A stretch of DNA of 53,316 nt from a virus. How positions within the stretch are numbered: position 1 is the first letter of the stretch; each line of letters begins with the position of its first letter. Made by a program: the position numbers and the translations under genes. The DNA lies in IMG/VR virus record IMGVR_UViG_3300022752_004390, positions 1 through 53,316 of that record; one strand, given 5' to 3'. A model generated the notes under the pieces. That model saw only the letters and a list, made by a program, of their open reading frames with translations. It was not told the origin of the DNA and did not search any database. This document shows positions 25,796 to 33,926 of the stretch, piece after piece.

Positions 25796-26733
25796 AAGTT
25801 CTTTCAGCTTCTAGAATTAAGACTCTTGAAACTTGCTCTTGGGTTTACTGGAATAACTATCATACTAAAGTTCCACAATCTCAAAATGATGGAGCTTTAA
25901 GAGGAACTATTTGCCATACAGTTTTTGAACTACTTTTAAATAAAAGGCATCTTGAAAATTATAAGAGAATAATAAAAAAGAATGCAATTGATGGCGATAA
26001 AGGTGTCGATGCATTAGTTAAAAAATTAGCTAAAAAAGTTAAATTAGATGATAGCAATTATAAGCTATTAAATGATATGATTTTGGTTGGCTTAAAGCAT
26101 GATTTCTTTGGTGAGCATGGAGATATAGTTAAACCAGAGTATTCCTTTAATATCGAAAGTCAAGAGCCTAAATACCATATTCGAGGTTTTATAGATAAGC
26201 CTATTAAAACCAAAAAAGAAATGCATATAATCGACTACAAAAGCTCCAAATATAAGTTTAGGGGTGATGACCTTGAAGCCAATATTCAAGCCATGATGTA
26301 TAGTCTAGCGAGTAAGAAATTATGGCCGAAACTGAAGCCTATTGTAAAGTTCTTATTTCTTAGGTTTCCAAAGCAGCCTATTCAAGAGTTAACTTTTACA
26401 GATGAACAAATTACTGGCTTTGAACACTACTTAGAGCATATCAATGATTATGTTAATAAGTTTGATGAAAATTCTGCTAAAGCTAACTTTGCAATAGATA
26501 ACGAAAAGAATAAATGGATGTGCAAGGTAGGTGGCTGGAAATGTCCATATAAAGATCCTTATGAATATTATGTTAAATTAAATGATAAAGGTGAAGTAGT
26601 TGAAACTAGCCTAGAGAATAATTTCAAAGATATTAAAGGATTTAAAGTAGAAACTAGAAAATATGAAGGTTGCCCAAAATGGCCACAACTCAAGCAAGGC
26701 GAAAATCACGATGCTTTTGCTGATTTAAATTAG
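25771..26733 (+). CDS. RecB/Cas4-like PD-(D/E)XK exonuclease
   Basis: A 320-residue nuclease. LSASRIKTLETCSWVYWNNY and GTICHTVFELLLNKRH are the N-terminal motifs of the RecB/AddB/Cas4 nuclease family, and IRGFIDKPIKTKKEMHIIDY followed by KSSK is the catalytic D-x-DYK block; Q in LEANIQAMMYSL is the QhxxY motif. Cysteines (GWKCPYKDP, EGCPKWP) near the C-terminus together with the CSW cysteine could hold an iron-sulfur cluster as in Cas4. It likely resects DNA ends for the RecA-like and annealing proteins. No CRISPR is nearby. Confidence 0.85.
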   Translation: MAQETKNLKVLSASRIKTLETCSWVYWNNYHTKVPQSQNDGALRGTICHTVFELLLNKRHLENYKRIIKKNAIDGDKGVDALVKKLAKKVKLDDSNYKLLNDMILVGLKHDFFGEHGDIVKPEYSFNIESQEPKYHIRGFIDKPIKTKKEMHIIDYKSSKYKFRGDDLEANIQAMMYSLASKKLWPKLKPIVKFLFLRFPKQPIQELTFTDEQITGFEHYLEHINDYVNKFDENSAKANFAIDNEKNKWMCKVGGWKCPYKDPYEYYVKLNDKGEVVETSLENNFKDIKGFKVETRKYEGCPKWPQLKQGENHDAFADLN

Positions 26734-26736
26734 CTA

Positions 26737-26765
26737 TTGACACCATAACATATATTAATTATAAT
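26737..26765 (+). promoter_or_regulatory. leaderless-type consensus promoter before the PHP-domain gene
   Basis: Perfect TTGACA (26737-26742), 17 bases, perfect TATAAT (26760-26765), then six bases to ATG 26772. The strongest example of the window's leaderless pattern. Confidence 0.75.
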
Positions 26766-26771
26766 ATCCAA

Positions 26772-27524
26772 ATGGAAGTAATCCCATTATTTAAGTCTCA
26801 TTTTAGTATTGGAAGATCTATTCTTACTCTTGAAGACGAAGAGAAAGAAGATAATCAACCAGATTCTATTATAGATATAGCAAAAGATAACAACTTGAAA
26901 GAAGTTAATCTAGTTGAAGATAATATGACTTCATTTTTGCAAGCTTATACTAATACCAAGAAATATAATATTAACTTAAGATATGGATTAAGGATTTCTA
27001 TAAACGATGATATGAACGAAAGGTCAGAAGAGTCTCGTCAAAAAACCTCTAAAGTAGTTATATTCTTTAAGAACGAACAAGGCTACAAAGATTTAATTAA
27101 AATATTTTCAACTGCTGCGAAAGATGGTTTTTATTATGAACCAAGAATAGATTTCAAAACTTTAAAATCATTATGGAGTGATAAGAACTTAATATTATGT
27201 ATTCCATTTTATGATTCTTTTATTTTTAATAACACATTAAGAGGAACAGTTTGTGTGCCAGATTTAGAATTTACCAAACCAATATTATTCATTGAAAATA
27301 ATAGTCTTCCATTTGATCATATTATTAAGGCTAAAATTTTAGCTTACGCCAAAGCTAATAAACTAGAAACCTTAAATACTAAAAGCATCTACTATAAAAA
27401 CGGCAACGATTTTAAAGCATATCTAACCTTTAGATGTATCAACAATCGAACCACTTTGAATAAACCAGAATTATCACATATGACCAGTAATCGATTTTCT
27501 TTTGAAAGCCTAAATATTAAATGA
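26772..27524 (+). CDS. DNA polymerase III alpha, separate PHP-domain half (catalytic residues lost)
   Basis: A 250-residue protein matching the N-terminal PHP domain of DnaE. NLVEDNMTSFLQAYTNTKKY corresponds to the LTDHGNM--A-EFY segment, NINLRYGLRISI to the PI-GCE-Y segment, and KVVIFFKNEQGYKDLIKIFS followed by DGFYYEPRID to the LLAKNEEGYKNLIKL and F-Y-PRID block. Its end, NRFSFESLNIK, lies where DnaE has the NR-RFEG-EFYLKS link to the polymerase palm. Metal-binding His, Asp and Glu are mostly replaced, so it should be structural. The polymerase half is a separate gene 1.3 kb downstream (28853). No intein sequence is seen at either break. Confidence 0.75.
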   Translation: MEVIPLFKSHFSIGRSILTLEDEEKEDNQPDSIIDIAKDNNLKEVNLVEDNMTSFLQAYTNTKKYNINLRYGLRISINDDMNERSEESRQKTSKVVIFFKNEQGYKDLIKIFSTAAKDGFYYEPRIDFKTLKSLWSDKNLILCIPFYDSFIFNNTLRGTVCVPDLEFTKPILFIENNSLPFDHIIKAKILAYAKANKLETLNTKSIYYKNGNDFKAYLTFRCINNRTTLNKPELSHMTSNRFSFESLNIK

Positions 27525-27997
27525 ATAAAAAAGTAAATGAGTATGGCACTAAATGCCGACAAAGAGAAGATACAGAAGATCGTCTTATAGACTATAGAAA
27601 CTGGAAATATAAACAAAAATATTTATGGACTACAGATTTAGACCAAATAGAATGGACCAAAGAAAATGGTGAAGACGTTCCAGTAGCAATTTTGGAAATG
27701 ACTAGAATAGACAATGATTATTCAATACCACCAAATTCATATTTTGATAGCATAGTACAAAGAATGTTTACCAGAGATACGCAAGGAAGAAAAGCAGTTA
27801 TATTAGCTAATAAATTAAATGTGCCAGCTTTTATCGTAGCTTATTTAAAAAATATGAGTTACTTTATAATGTATGATATGAAAAAAAGAGATGGATGGAA
27901 AGTTTTAAATGAGGACGAATACATAGACTGGCATTATAAAATCAGAAATATAGAAAGACCTCAAATAGAAGAAGATCCTTTCGCGGATATAATTTAA
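27521..27997 (+). CDS. unknown protein, weakly PD-(D/E)XK-like
   Basis: A 158-residue protein between the two polymerase halves. WTTDLDQIEWTKENGEDVPV followed by AILEMTR has the D-(spacer)-hE pattern of PD-(D/E)XK-like folds, and LNVPAFIVAYLKNMSYFIMY looks like a later core strand pair, but the catalytic Lys is not evident. The C-terminus EEDPFADII resembles SSB-type acidic tips. It overlaps the PHP gene by four bases, so it is probably made together with the replication proteins. Function not known. Confidence 0.55.
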   Translation: MNKKVNEYGTKCRQREDTEDRLIDYRNWKYKQKYLWTTDLDQIEWTKENGEDVPVAILEMTRIDNDYSIPPNSYFDSIVQRMFTRDTQGRKAVILANKLNVPAFIVAYLKNMSYFIMYDMKKRDGWKVLNEDEYIDWHYKIRNIERPQIEEDPFADII

Positions 27998-27998
27998 T

Positions 27999-28637
27999 AT
28001 GGACGAGCATTTATTAAGATACGACAAGAGTAAAACTTTTGTTTTTATTGATTTAGAAACATTTAATCTTTGCTTGAATTTCTGCCATAATCTACCTTGG
28101 CAAATTGGAATGATAAAAGCTAAAGGTGATTTTAAAACTGATAGCAAGAATTTTTATATTAAGTGGAATACTGATTTGAAAATTAGTGATGATGCAGCAA
28201 GAATAACAAGATACGACCACAAGAAAGTTCAAAAGGAAGGTCTTGATATTAAAGAAGCTTTTCCCACAATCAAAGATTGGCTAGATCATGCAGATTATAT
28301 TGTTGGACACAATATTCTTGGTTTTGATATTTTCTTAATTAAAGAATTATATGAATCTATGGGTTGTCATTGGGATCATTTAATGAATAAGATAATTGAT
28401 ACTAATTGTATAGCTAGAGGGATAAAGTATGGAACTCCATATAAACCCAATACTGATTTATTAGAATATCAATATAAAACGTATCATACAAAACGAAAAG
28501 ATGTAAAAAGTAGCTTGACATTCCTTGGTAAAGAGAATAGTATAGATCATGACTATGATAAATTGCATGATGCAATTAATGATCTTGATCTTAACTTAAA
28601 AGTTTGGAATAAATTAAAGTGGCAAATTGAGTTATAA
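27999..28637 (+). CDS. DnaQ-like 3'-5' proofreading exonuclease (DEDDh)
   Basis: A 212-residue DEDD-family exonuclease. Exo I: FVFIDLETFN with D18 and E20; Exo II: VGHNILGFDIFLIKELY with its Asp; Exo III: KLHDAINDLDL with the HxAxxD arrangement that marks the DEDDh type. It is the expected proofreading activity for the DnaE-type polymerase and is encoded between the two alpha-subunit genes, like an epsilon subunit in a compact operon. A PHP domain that has lost its metal site would not proofread, so this gene likely provides all proofreading. Confidence 0.88.
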   Translation: MDEHLLRYDKSKTFVFIDLETFNLCLNFCHNLPWQIGMIKAKGDFKTDSKNFYIKWNTDLKISDDAARITRYDHKKVQKEGLDIKEAFPTIKDWLDHADYIVGHNILGFDIFLIKELYESMGCHWDHLMNKIIDTNCIARGIKYGTPYKPNTDLLEYQYKTYHTKRKDVKSSLTFLGKENSIDHDYDKLHDAINDLDLNLKVWNKLKWQIEL

Positions 28638-28638
28638 T

Positions 28639-28863
28639 ATGGGATCTTTAGATGATGTATATGATTTGACGCAAAAGCTAGAAGATAGCGGCATAGAGTA
28701 TCTTCTTATAACTGTTCAAAAGGGCAAAAAGCAAGGCAAAGCAGATGTATTCTTTCATTTAAAAGATAAGTCTTCCATGAGAATCTTAGCCACTGGATTA
28801 GCGGCTTTTGATAAACAAATAGATAAAATACAAAGAGAAGAAGAGGAAGAAGATGACGAATAA
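28639..28863 (+). CDS. small acidic-tailed protein, unknown
   Basis: A 74-residue protein starting at ATG 28639 (an upstream TTG in frame is less likely). The body includes GSLDDVYDLTQKLEDSGIEY and GKADVFFHLKDKSSMRI, followed by a helix and the tail EEEEEDDE. Size, layout and tail resemble the 88-residue protein at 22451. It overlaps the polymerase gene by 11 bases, suggesting it works with that enzyme. Confidence 0.6.
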   Translation: MGSLDDVYDLTQKLEDSGIEYLLITVQKGKKQGKADVFFHLKDKSSMRILATGLAAFDKQIDKIQREEEEEDDE

Positions 28864-31414
28864 AGATTTTAATAGTTTATTTGATCAAGTAGATTTACCT
28901 CTTTATGGAGTAAGACTTCCAGAGTTTAAAATAAATAATGAATACAAGCATGATTTAGAAGTAAGTGAAGATGTATCAAATTACGAATTTCTTAGAGCAT
29001 TAGCTTTAAAAGGATTTAAAAAGTTAAATCTTAAAAAAGACTCAGATTTATATAAAAAATATATTGAAAGAGCAAAGTACGAATTAGAAACTCTTAAAGA
29101 ACTAGAGTTTATTGATTATATTATTTTGGTTTGGAGTGTTATTGATTATTGCAACAAGAATAATATTCCAGTTGGATTAGGTAGAGGTTCAGCAGCGGGT
29201 TCTCTGATATTATATCTAATCGGGGTTACTCAAATTGATCCAGTTAAATATGATCTTTATTTTGAAAGATTTATATCCAAGATTAGAGCTAAAAAGCAAG
29301 TTGTTGATGGGGTAACCTATTTAGATGGCAGTTTGATGTGTGACGTAGATTTAGATATTTGTTATTATAATAGACATAAAGTTTTACAATATTTAGAAGA
29401 ACAATTCAAAGGTAAGACTAGCAAGATTTTAACATTAAATACATTGAGCGGAAAATTATTGATTAAAGAGTGTGGAAAAATTGTTGGAGAAAAATCAGAA
29501 CAAGAGATGACAGAAGTATCATCTTTGATTCCTAAAATCTTCGGACAAGTTAAAGATATCACCACAGCTTACGACGATGTACCTAAATTTAAAGAATGGT
29601 GTGACAATAATAAAGATATTTATGCTATCGCTCTTAGACTAAGGAACTTAATTAAAAATAAAGGTGTTCATCCATCTGGAGTTTTATTGTCTTATAATGA
29701 TCTAGAGAATTCTTGTCCAACTGAATTATCTGGAGATAAAGAAGCAGTATCAAGTTTTGACATGAGCTGGGTTTCATTATTTAATATTAAACTTGATATT
29801 CTAGGTTTAAGAAGCGTTTCTGTAGTAGATGACGTTTGTAAAAGTATTGGTAAAAAAATAACGGACATTGATTTAAATGATGAATCGATCTATAGAAATC
29901 TGCAAGACCTAAGAAATCCTCATGGTCTATTCCAGATTGAAGCGGAAACTAATTTTAAAGTTTGTCAAAAAGTTAAGCCCAAGAATCTAGAAGAATTAAG
30001 CGGAGTTTTAGCTTTAGCTAGACCTGGAGCTTTGCAATTTGCTGATAAATATGCTGCTCATACTAATTTTCAACAATCAGAAAGTATTCATCCATTCTTT
30101 GATGATATATTAAAAGATACTGGTGGAGTAGCTTTGTACCAAGAGCAATTAATGAAGATGGCTAATAAGATTGGATTCACATTGGATGAAGCAGAAATTT
30201 TAAGAAGAATTGTGGGTAAAAAGAAAACAGAAGAAATCAAAGCTTGGAAGAAGAAGATCGAAGACAAGATTAAAGAAAATAAACTTCCAAAAGAAGTAGG
30301 AGAAATCTTATGGAAAATCTTGGAGGATTCAGCGAACTATTCATTTAATAAATCACATTCAATCGCTTATGCAGCTTTAGCCGCAATTACTATTTATTTG
30401 AAGTTTAATTATCCTCAACAATTCTTTTTGTCTCTATTAAAGATGACTAGAAACGAACCAGATCCAATTGGTGAAATATCTAAGATTCAAAAAGAAATGG
30501 GACATTTTGATATTAAATTATTAAAGCCTCATATTATTAAATCTGAAATGGATTTCTCTATAGAAGGTTCAGATATCAGATTTGGACTATTATCAATTAA
30601 AGGTATTTCAGATAAATCAATTGAAAAGTTAAATGGATTTAGAAACAAGTATTCTAATAAGTTTGAAATTTTTCAAGCAGCAGAAGAAGCAGATCTTAAT
30701 ATTGGAGTATTATGCTCCTTGATTCAAGCTGGAGCTTTAACTGGATTTAAACAATCTAGAAGTAAAATAGTACTAGAAGCCCAACTTTGGAATATATTAA
30801 CAGCAAAAGAAAAAAAGTATGCGATTTCATTTGCGGAGCAATTTGATTATGATCTTATTAGAATAATTAAACATTTAAATGTATTTACTGATGAAAAGAA
30901 TAAAGTAATAATTAAGAGTTCTAGATTAGATACAATTAAATCTAAATACGAACCTTATCTTAAGATCTATAACCAAAATAGCAAAAGTGAAAGTTTCGCT
31001 AATTGGTATTATGAAAAAAGACTTCTTGGTTATACTTACGAAAGAACATTAAAAGATATTTTTCATGAAAAAAGAGAAGATTTATTACTTATTAATGAAA
31101 TTATTAATTTACCAGTAAATCAAAAAGTAGCATTAGTTGGAGAAATAACAGATGTATATTCTGGAACATCAAAAAATGAAAAGAAAACAAAATATCTAAG
31201 ACTTAAGGTATCAGATGAAACTAGCGATATTACTGTATTATTATTTAACGATAAGATAGAAAACTGCAAAACTCTTAATGGTAATAAGAATCCAGATGAA
31301 AAGAATATCGTGATAGTTAAAGGCATTAAAAAAGAAGATTGTATATTTGCTGATCTAGTGGCAATTCAAGATCATGATATATATATGAAACTTAGCGAAA
31401 TTAAAAAGATTTGA
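28853..31414 (+). CDS. DNA polymerase III alpha, polymerase half (DnaE without PHP domain)
   Basis: An 853-residue protein covering palm, fingers, thumb and C-terminal parts of DnaE. PVGLGRGSAAGSLILYLIGV (GRGSxAGS near residue 110) is the fingers/palm hallmark; the catalytic aspartates are in CDVDLDIC (D166, D168, aligned with PDFDVDF) and in KLDILGLR (D315). ALARPGALQ, YQEQLMKMANKIGFTLDEAE, RRIVGKKK and FNKSHSIAYA follow in the usual order. The last 110 residues look like the OB-fold (KVALVGEITDVYSGTSKNEK). The N-terminal PHP domain is absent and lies at 26772. Active-site residues are intact, so this is an active replicase. Confidence 0.9.
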   Translation: MTNKDFNSLFDQVDLPLYGVRLPEFKINNEYKHDLEVSEDVSNYEFLRALALKGFKKLNLKKDSDLYKKYIERAKYELETLKELEFIDYIILVWSVIDYCNKNNIPVGLGRGSAAGSLILYLIGVTQIDPVKYDLYFERFISKIRAKKQVVDGVTYLDGSLMCDVDLDICYYNRHKVLQYLEEQFKGKTSKILTLNTLSGKLLIKECGKIVGEKSEQEMTEVSSLIPKIFGQVKDITTAYDDVPKFKEWCDNNKDIYAIALRLRNLIKNKGVHPSGVLLSYNDLENSCPTELSGDKEAVSSFDMSWVSLFNIKLDILGLRSVSVVDDVCKSIGKKITDIDLNDESIYRNLQDLRNPHGLFQIEAETNFKVCQKVKPKNLEELSGVLALARPGALQFADKYAAHTNFQQSESIHPFFDDILKDTGGVALYQEQLMKMANKIGFTLDEAEILRRIVGKKKTEEIKAWKKKIEDKIKENKLPKEVGEILWKILEDSANYSFNKSHSIAYAALAAITIYLKFNYPQQFFLSLLKMTRNEPDPIGEISKIQKEMGHFDIKLLKPHIIKSEMDFSIEGSDIRFGLLSIKGISDKSIEKLNGFRNKYSNKFEIFQAAEEADLNIGVLCSLIQAGALTGFKQSRSKIVLEAQLWNILTAKEKKYAISFAEQFDYDLIRIIKHLNVFTDEKNKVIIKSSRLDTIKSKYEPYLKIYNQNSKSESFANWYYEKRLLGYTYERTLKDIFHEKREDLLLINEIINLPVNQKVALVGEITDVYSGTSKNEKKTKYLRLKVSDETSDITVLLFNDKIENCKTLNGNKNPDEKNIVIVKGIKKEDCIFADLVAIQDHDIYMKLSEIKKI

Positions 31415-31439
31415 CATTCTATTAAAGATAATATATCAT
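31411..31439 (+). promoter_or_regulatory. leaderless-type promoter before the ssDNA-binding candidate
   Basis: TTGACA (31411-31416), 17 bases, TATCAT (31434-31439), then six bases to ATG 31446. Overlaps the stop of the polymerase gene. Confidence 0.7.
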
Positions 31440-31445
31440 CACTAT

Positions 31446-31997
31446 ATGATATCATTCTACAAACCTAATAGTAAAAATACTGGAACAGCTTGCAGCTTTA
31501 CAGTAAATTCAAAAGATGCTTCAATTTGGAGTTCGTTAATTAAACAATCCTCTTGGAACGATGCTAAGAAAATCGGCTCGTTTTCTGAAAATCAAAATAA
31601 TCCAAATAAAAGTGTTAAGATTAAATTTTCTCTAACAGAAGCTGCGGGTCTTTTAGATGCTTTAGAAAGAAATACTGAATTTTCTGCATACCATACTTCA
31701 GAAAAGCAATCTACTCAAATCAAGTTATCTCCATATCTTAGGGATGAAAAGCAAGTTGGATTCTCTTATATGGTATCTAAAACAGATAAGCAAAATAGCG
31801 AAAATAAACAATCATATCTAATTGGTTTTTATTTTAATGAAGCTCGTCTATTAAAGCAGTTTTTATCTTATGCATTAGATTCTGTATTTGAATGTCAAAG
31901 AATAGAAACAATTAAAAAACTTAAAAATTCTAAAAAAGAAGATAATGACGATAATCAAAACGATGCCAAAACTGATAATGATGGCGAGCTTTGGTAA
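31446..31997 (+). CDS. probable ssDNA-binding protein
   Basis: A 183-residue protein: a conserved-looking beta-rich core (MISFYKPNSKNTGTACSFTV; then VKIKFSLTEAAGLLDALERN and FSAYHTSEKQSTQIKLSPYL) and a long polar, acidic tail ending in NDGELW. A compact core plus an acidic tail with a terminal hydrophobic residue is the layout of phage ssDNA-binding proteins, and the place right after the polymerase under its own strong promoter fits an abundant protein. No OB-fold motif can be proven by eye; a PC4/whirly-like fold is another option. Confidence 0.5.
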   Translation: MISFYKPNSKNTGTACSFTVNSKDASIWSSLIKQSSWNDAKKIGSFSENQNNPNKSVKIKFSLTEAAGLLDALERNTEFSAYHTSEKQSTQIKLSPYLRDEKQVGFSYMVSKTDKQNSENKQSYLIGFYFNEARLLKQFLSYALDSVFECQRIETIKKLKNSKKEDNDDNQNDAKTDNDGELW

Positions 31998-33919
31998 TGT
32001 CTAGGAAAAAGAAATTCTTATATCATTCAGATTTTGCTTTAGCCAAAACTGGCTTCGGCAGAGTATCAAAGTCTCTTTTAACTTATTTATATAAAACTGG
32101 AAAATATGATATCGTTCATTATTGCTGTGGAATGCAAGAAGGAAATCCAGATTTATTAAAAACGCCTTGGAAATCTTTAGGAACTTTACCCAATTCACCA
32201 GCAGAAATAGAACAATTAAATAAAGACCCAAATCAAGCAAGACTTGCTAGTTATGGTGCGTATTTTATAGATAAAGTTATAGAGCAAGAAAAGCCAGATG
32301 TTTATGTCGCAGCCCAAGATATTTGGGGGGTAGATTATAGCATAGGAAAGCCTTGGTTCAATAAGATTAAATCAGCGATTTGGACTACATTAGATTCATT
32401 ACCTATATTACCATCTGCTGTTTCTTGTGCGTCAAAATTAAAAAATTATTGGATTTGGAGTGATTTTGCTACTAAAGCCTTACATGATTTAGGCCATAAA
32501 GAAGTAGAAACAATACATGGACCAATTGATATAAATAATTTTTATAGATTATCTGAAGATGAAAGAAAGAATTTAAGAATTAAAAATAATATCAATCCAA
32601 ACGCTTTTATTATTGGTTTTGTTTTCAGAAATCAATTAAGAAAAAGTGTTCCAAACTTATTAGAAGGTTATGCTATTTGGAAAGCTAGAAATCCAGAAGT
32701 TAAAAACACTTACTTACTTTTACATACTCATTGGTCCGAAGGTTGGAATATTTATAAGTTAGCAGAGGAATATAATATACCTAAGCAAGAAATATTAACT
32801 ACTTATGTTTGTAAAAGCTGTGGTAACTATGAAGTTAAAAATTTTACTGGACAAGATATTGATTGTAAATTTTGTAAAGCTCAAAAATCTCAAATAACTA
32901 CTAATGTAGGAATTGGAATTACAGAAAAACAACTAAATGAAGTTTATAATTTGATGGATGTATATTGCCATCCATTTACAAGTGGTGGACAAGAAATACC
33001 AATTCAAGAAGCCAAATTGACGGAGTTAATTACATTAGTTACTAATTATAGCTGTGGAGAAGAGATGTGCTTGGATGAAGCTAATTCATTAGCTTTAGAT
33101 TGGGCTGAATATAGAGAGCACGGAACAGAATTTAGAAAAGCCTCAACTTTACCAAATTCAATAGCTAAACAATTACAAAAAGTATGGAAAATGCCCATAG
33201 AAAAAAGAAAAGAAATGGGCAGAAAAGCTAAAGAATGGACTGTAGATAATTACTCATCAGAAGTTATTGGCAATAAATTCGAAGAATTTATAGACTCAGC
33301 AGAACTTGCAAACTATAATAGTATATCAATAAATCCAGAACCACAAGATCCTTTATGCAAAATTCCACTAATAGAAGATAATTCTGAATGGTTAAAAGTT
33401 TTGTATGCAAAAATCTTAAAAAGACCAGAAGTTGATGAAAATGATGATGGTCATAAATACTGGATGCAGGAATTATCTAAAGGGCAAAAGCGTGAAGAGA
33501 TCGAAAAATATTTCAGACAAGTAGCTTGGCAAGAAAATGAAAAAAATAAAAAAGTAGAATTCAAAGACCTTCTTGATAAAGATGATCACGGAAAAAGAAT
33601 TCTATATGTTATACCAGAAGATGAGTCAGATGTATTTATGAGTAGTAGTTTATTTCCATCTATAAAAAGATTATATCCAAATTATAATTTATACGTTGCC
33701 ACAAAAAATGAATATTTTGATATACTAGATGGAAATCCTAATGTTCATAAAATTATTCCATTTGTACCACAAATGGAAAACCAAATATGGTGTGAAGGAA
33801 ATAAAGATTTTGAAGGTTATTTTGAAGTTGCATTTTTGCCTTATATTGGAACACAAAAAATATTAAATTATCTTCATAATGGTAAAGATAAAATTGAATT
33901 TGATATAAAAAATTTCTAA
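31997..33919 (+). CDS. multidomain glycosyltransferase (GT4, zinc ribbon insert, DUF4214, GT9-like N-domain)
   Basis: A 640-residue protein. Residues 1-430: GT4-type GT-B fold (YHSDFALAKTGFGRVSKSLL start; IIGFVFRNQLRKSVPNLLEG; CHPFTSGGQEIPIQEAKLTE for donor binding). Inside this domain is a zinc ribbon CKSCGNY with CKFCKAQ, unusual for GT4. Around 455-515: a DUF4214-like helical unit (WLKVLYAKILKRPEVDENDD, then YWMQELSKG). From about 530: RILYVIPEDESDVFMSSSLF and VHKIIPF, the first half of a GT9-like fold. The GT9 second half appears to be the next gene. Starts at ATG 31997 overlapping the previous TAA. Confidence 0.75.
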   Translation: MSRKKKFLYHSDFALAKTGFGRVSKSLLTYLYKTGKYDIVHYCCGMQEGNPDLLKTPWKSLGTLPNSPAEIEQLNKDPNQARLASYGAYFIDKVIEQEKPDVYVAAQDIWGVDYSIGKPWFNKIKSAIWTTLDSLPILPSAVSCASKLKNYWIWSDFATKALHDLGHKEVETIHGPIDINNFYRLSEDERKNLRIKNNINPNAFIIGFVFRNQLRKSVPNLLEGYAIWKARNPEVKNTYLLLHTHWSEGWNIYKLAEEYNIPKQEILTTYVCKSCGNYEVKNFTGQDIDCKFCKAQKSQITTNVGIGITEKQLNEVYNLMDVYCHPFTSGGQEIPIQEAKLTELITLVTNYSCGEEMCLDEANSLALDWAEYREHGTEFRKASTLPNSIAKQLQKVWKMPIEKRKEMGRKAKEWTVDNYSSEVIGNKFEEFIDSAELANYNSISINPEPQDPLCKIPLIEDNSEWLKVLYAKILKRPEVDENDDGHKYWMQELSKGQKREEIEKYFRQVAWQENEKNKKVEFKDLLDKDDHGKRILYVIPEDESDVFMSSSLFPSIKRLYPNYNLYVATKNEYFDILDGNPNVHKIIPFVPQMENQIWCEGNKDFEGYFEVAFLPYIGTQKILNYLHNGKDKIEFDIKNF

Positions 33920-33922
33920 TAT
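33894..33922 (+). promoter_or_regulatory. possible promoter before the GT9-like gene
   Basis: TTGAAT (33894-33899), 17 bases, TAATAT (33917-33922), only four bases before ATG 33927. It lies in the coding end of the preceding gene, so it may be chance; listed because spacing is near the window's leaderless pattern. Confidence 0.25.
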
Positions 33923-33926
33923 CTAT

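Noticed and set aside
25771-26733. A CRISPR-associated Cas4
   Set aside because: No repeat array or other cas gene is in the window; the gene lies in a phage replication operon, so a RecB/Cas4-like phage nuclease is the safer call.
26772-31414. A split intein joining the two DnaE halves, as in cyanobacteria
   Set aside because: The PHP half ends in NRFSFESLNIK and the polymerase half begins with an ordinary Met-led sequence; no intein N- or C-terminal block is seen at either break.
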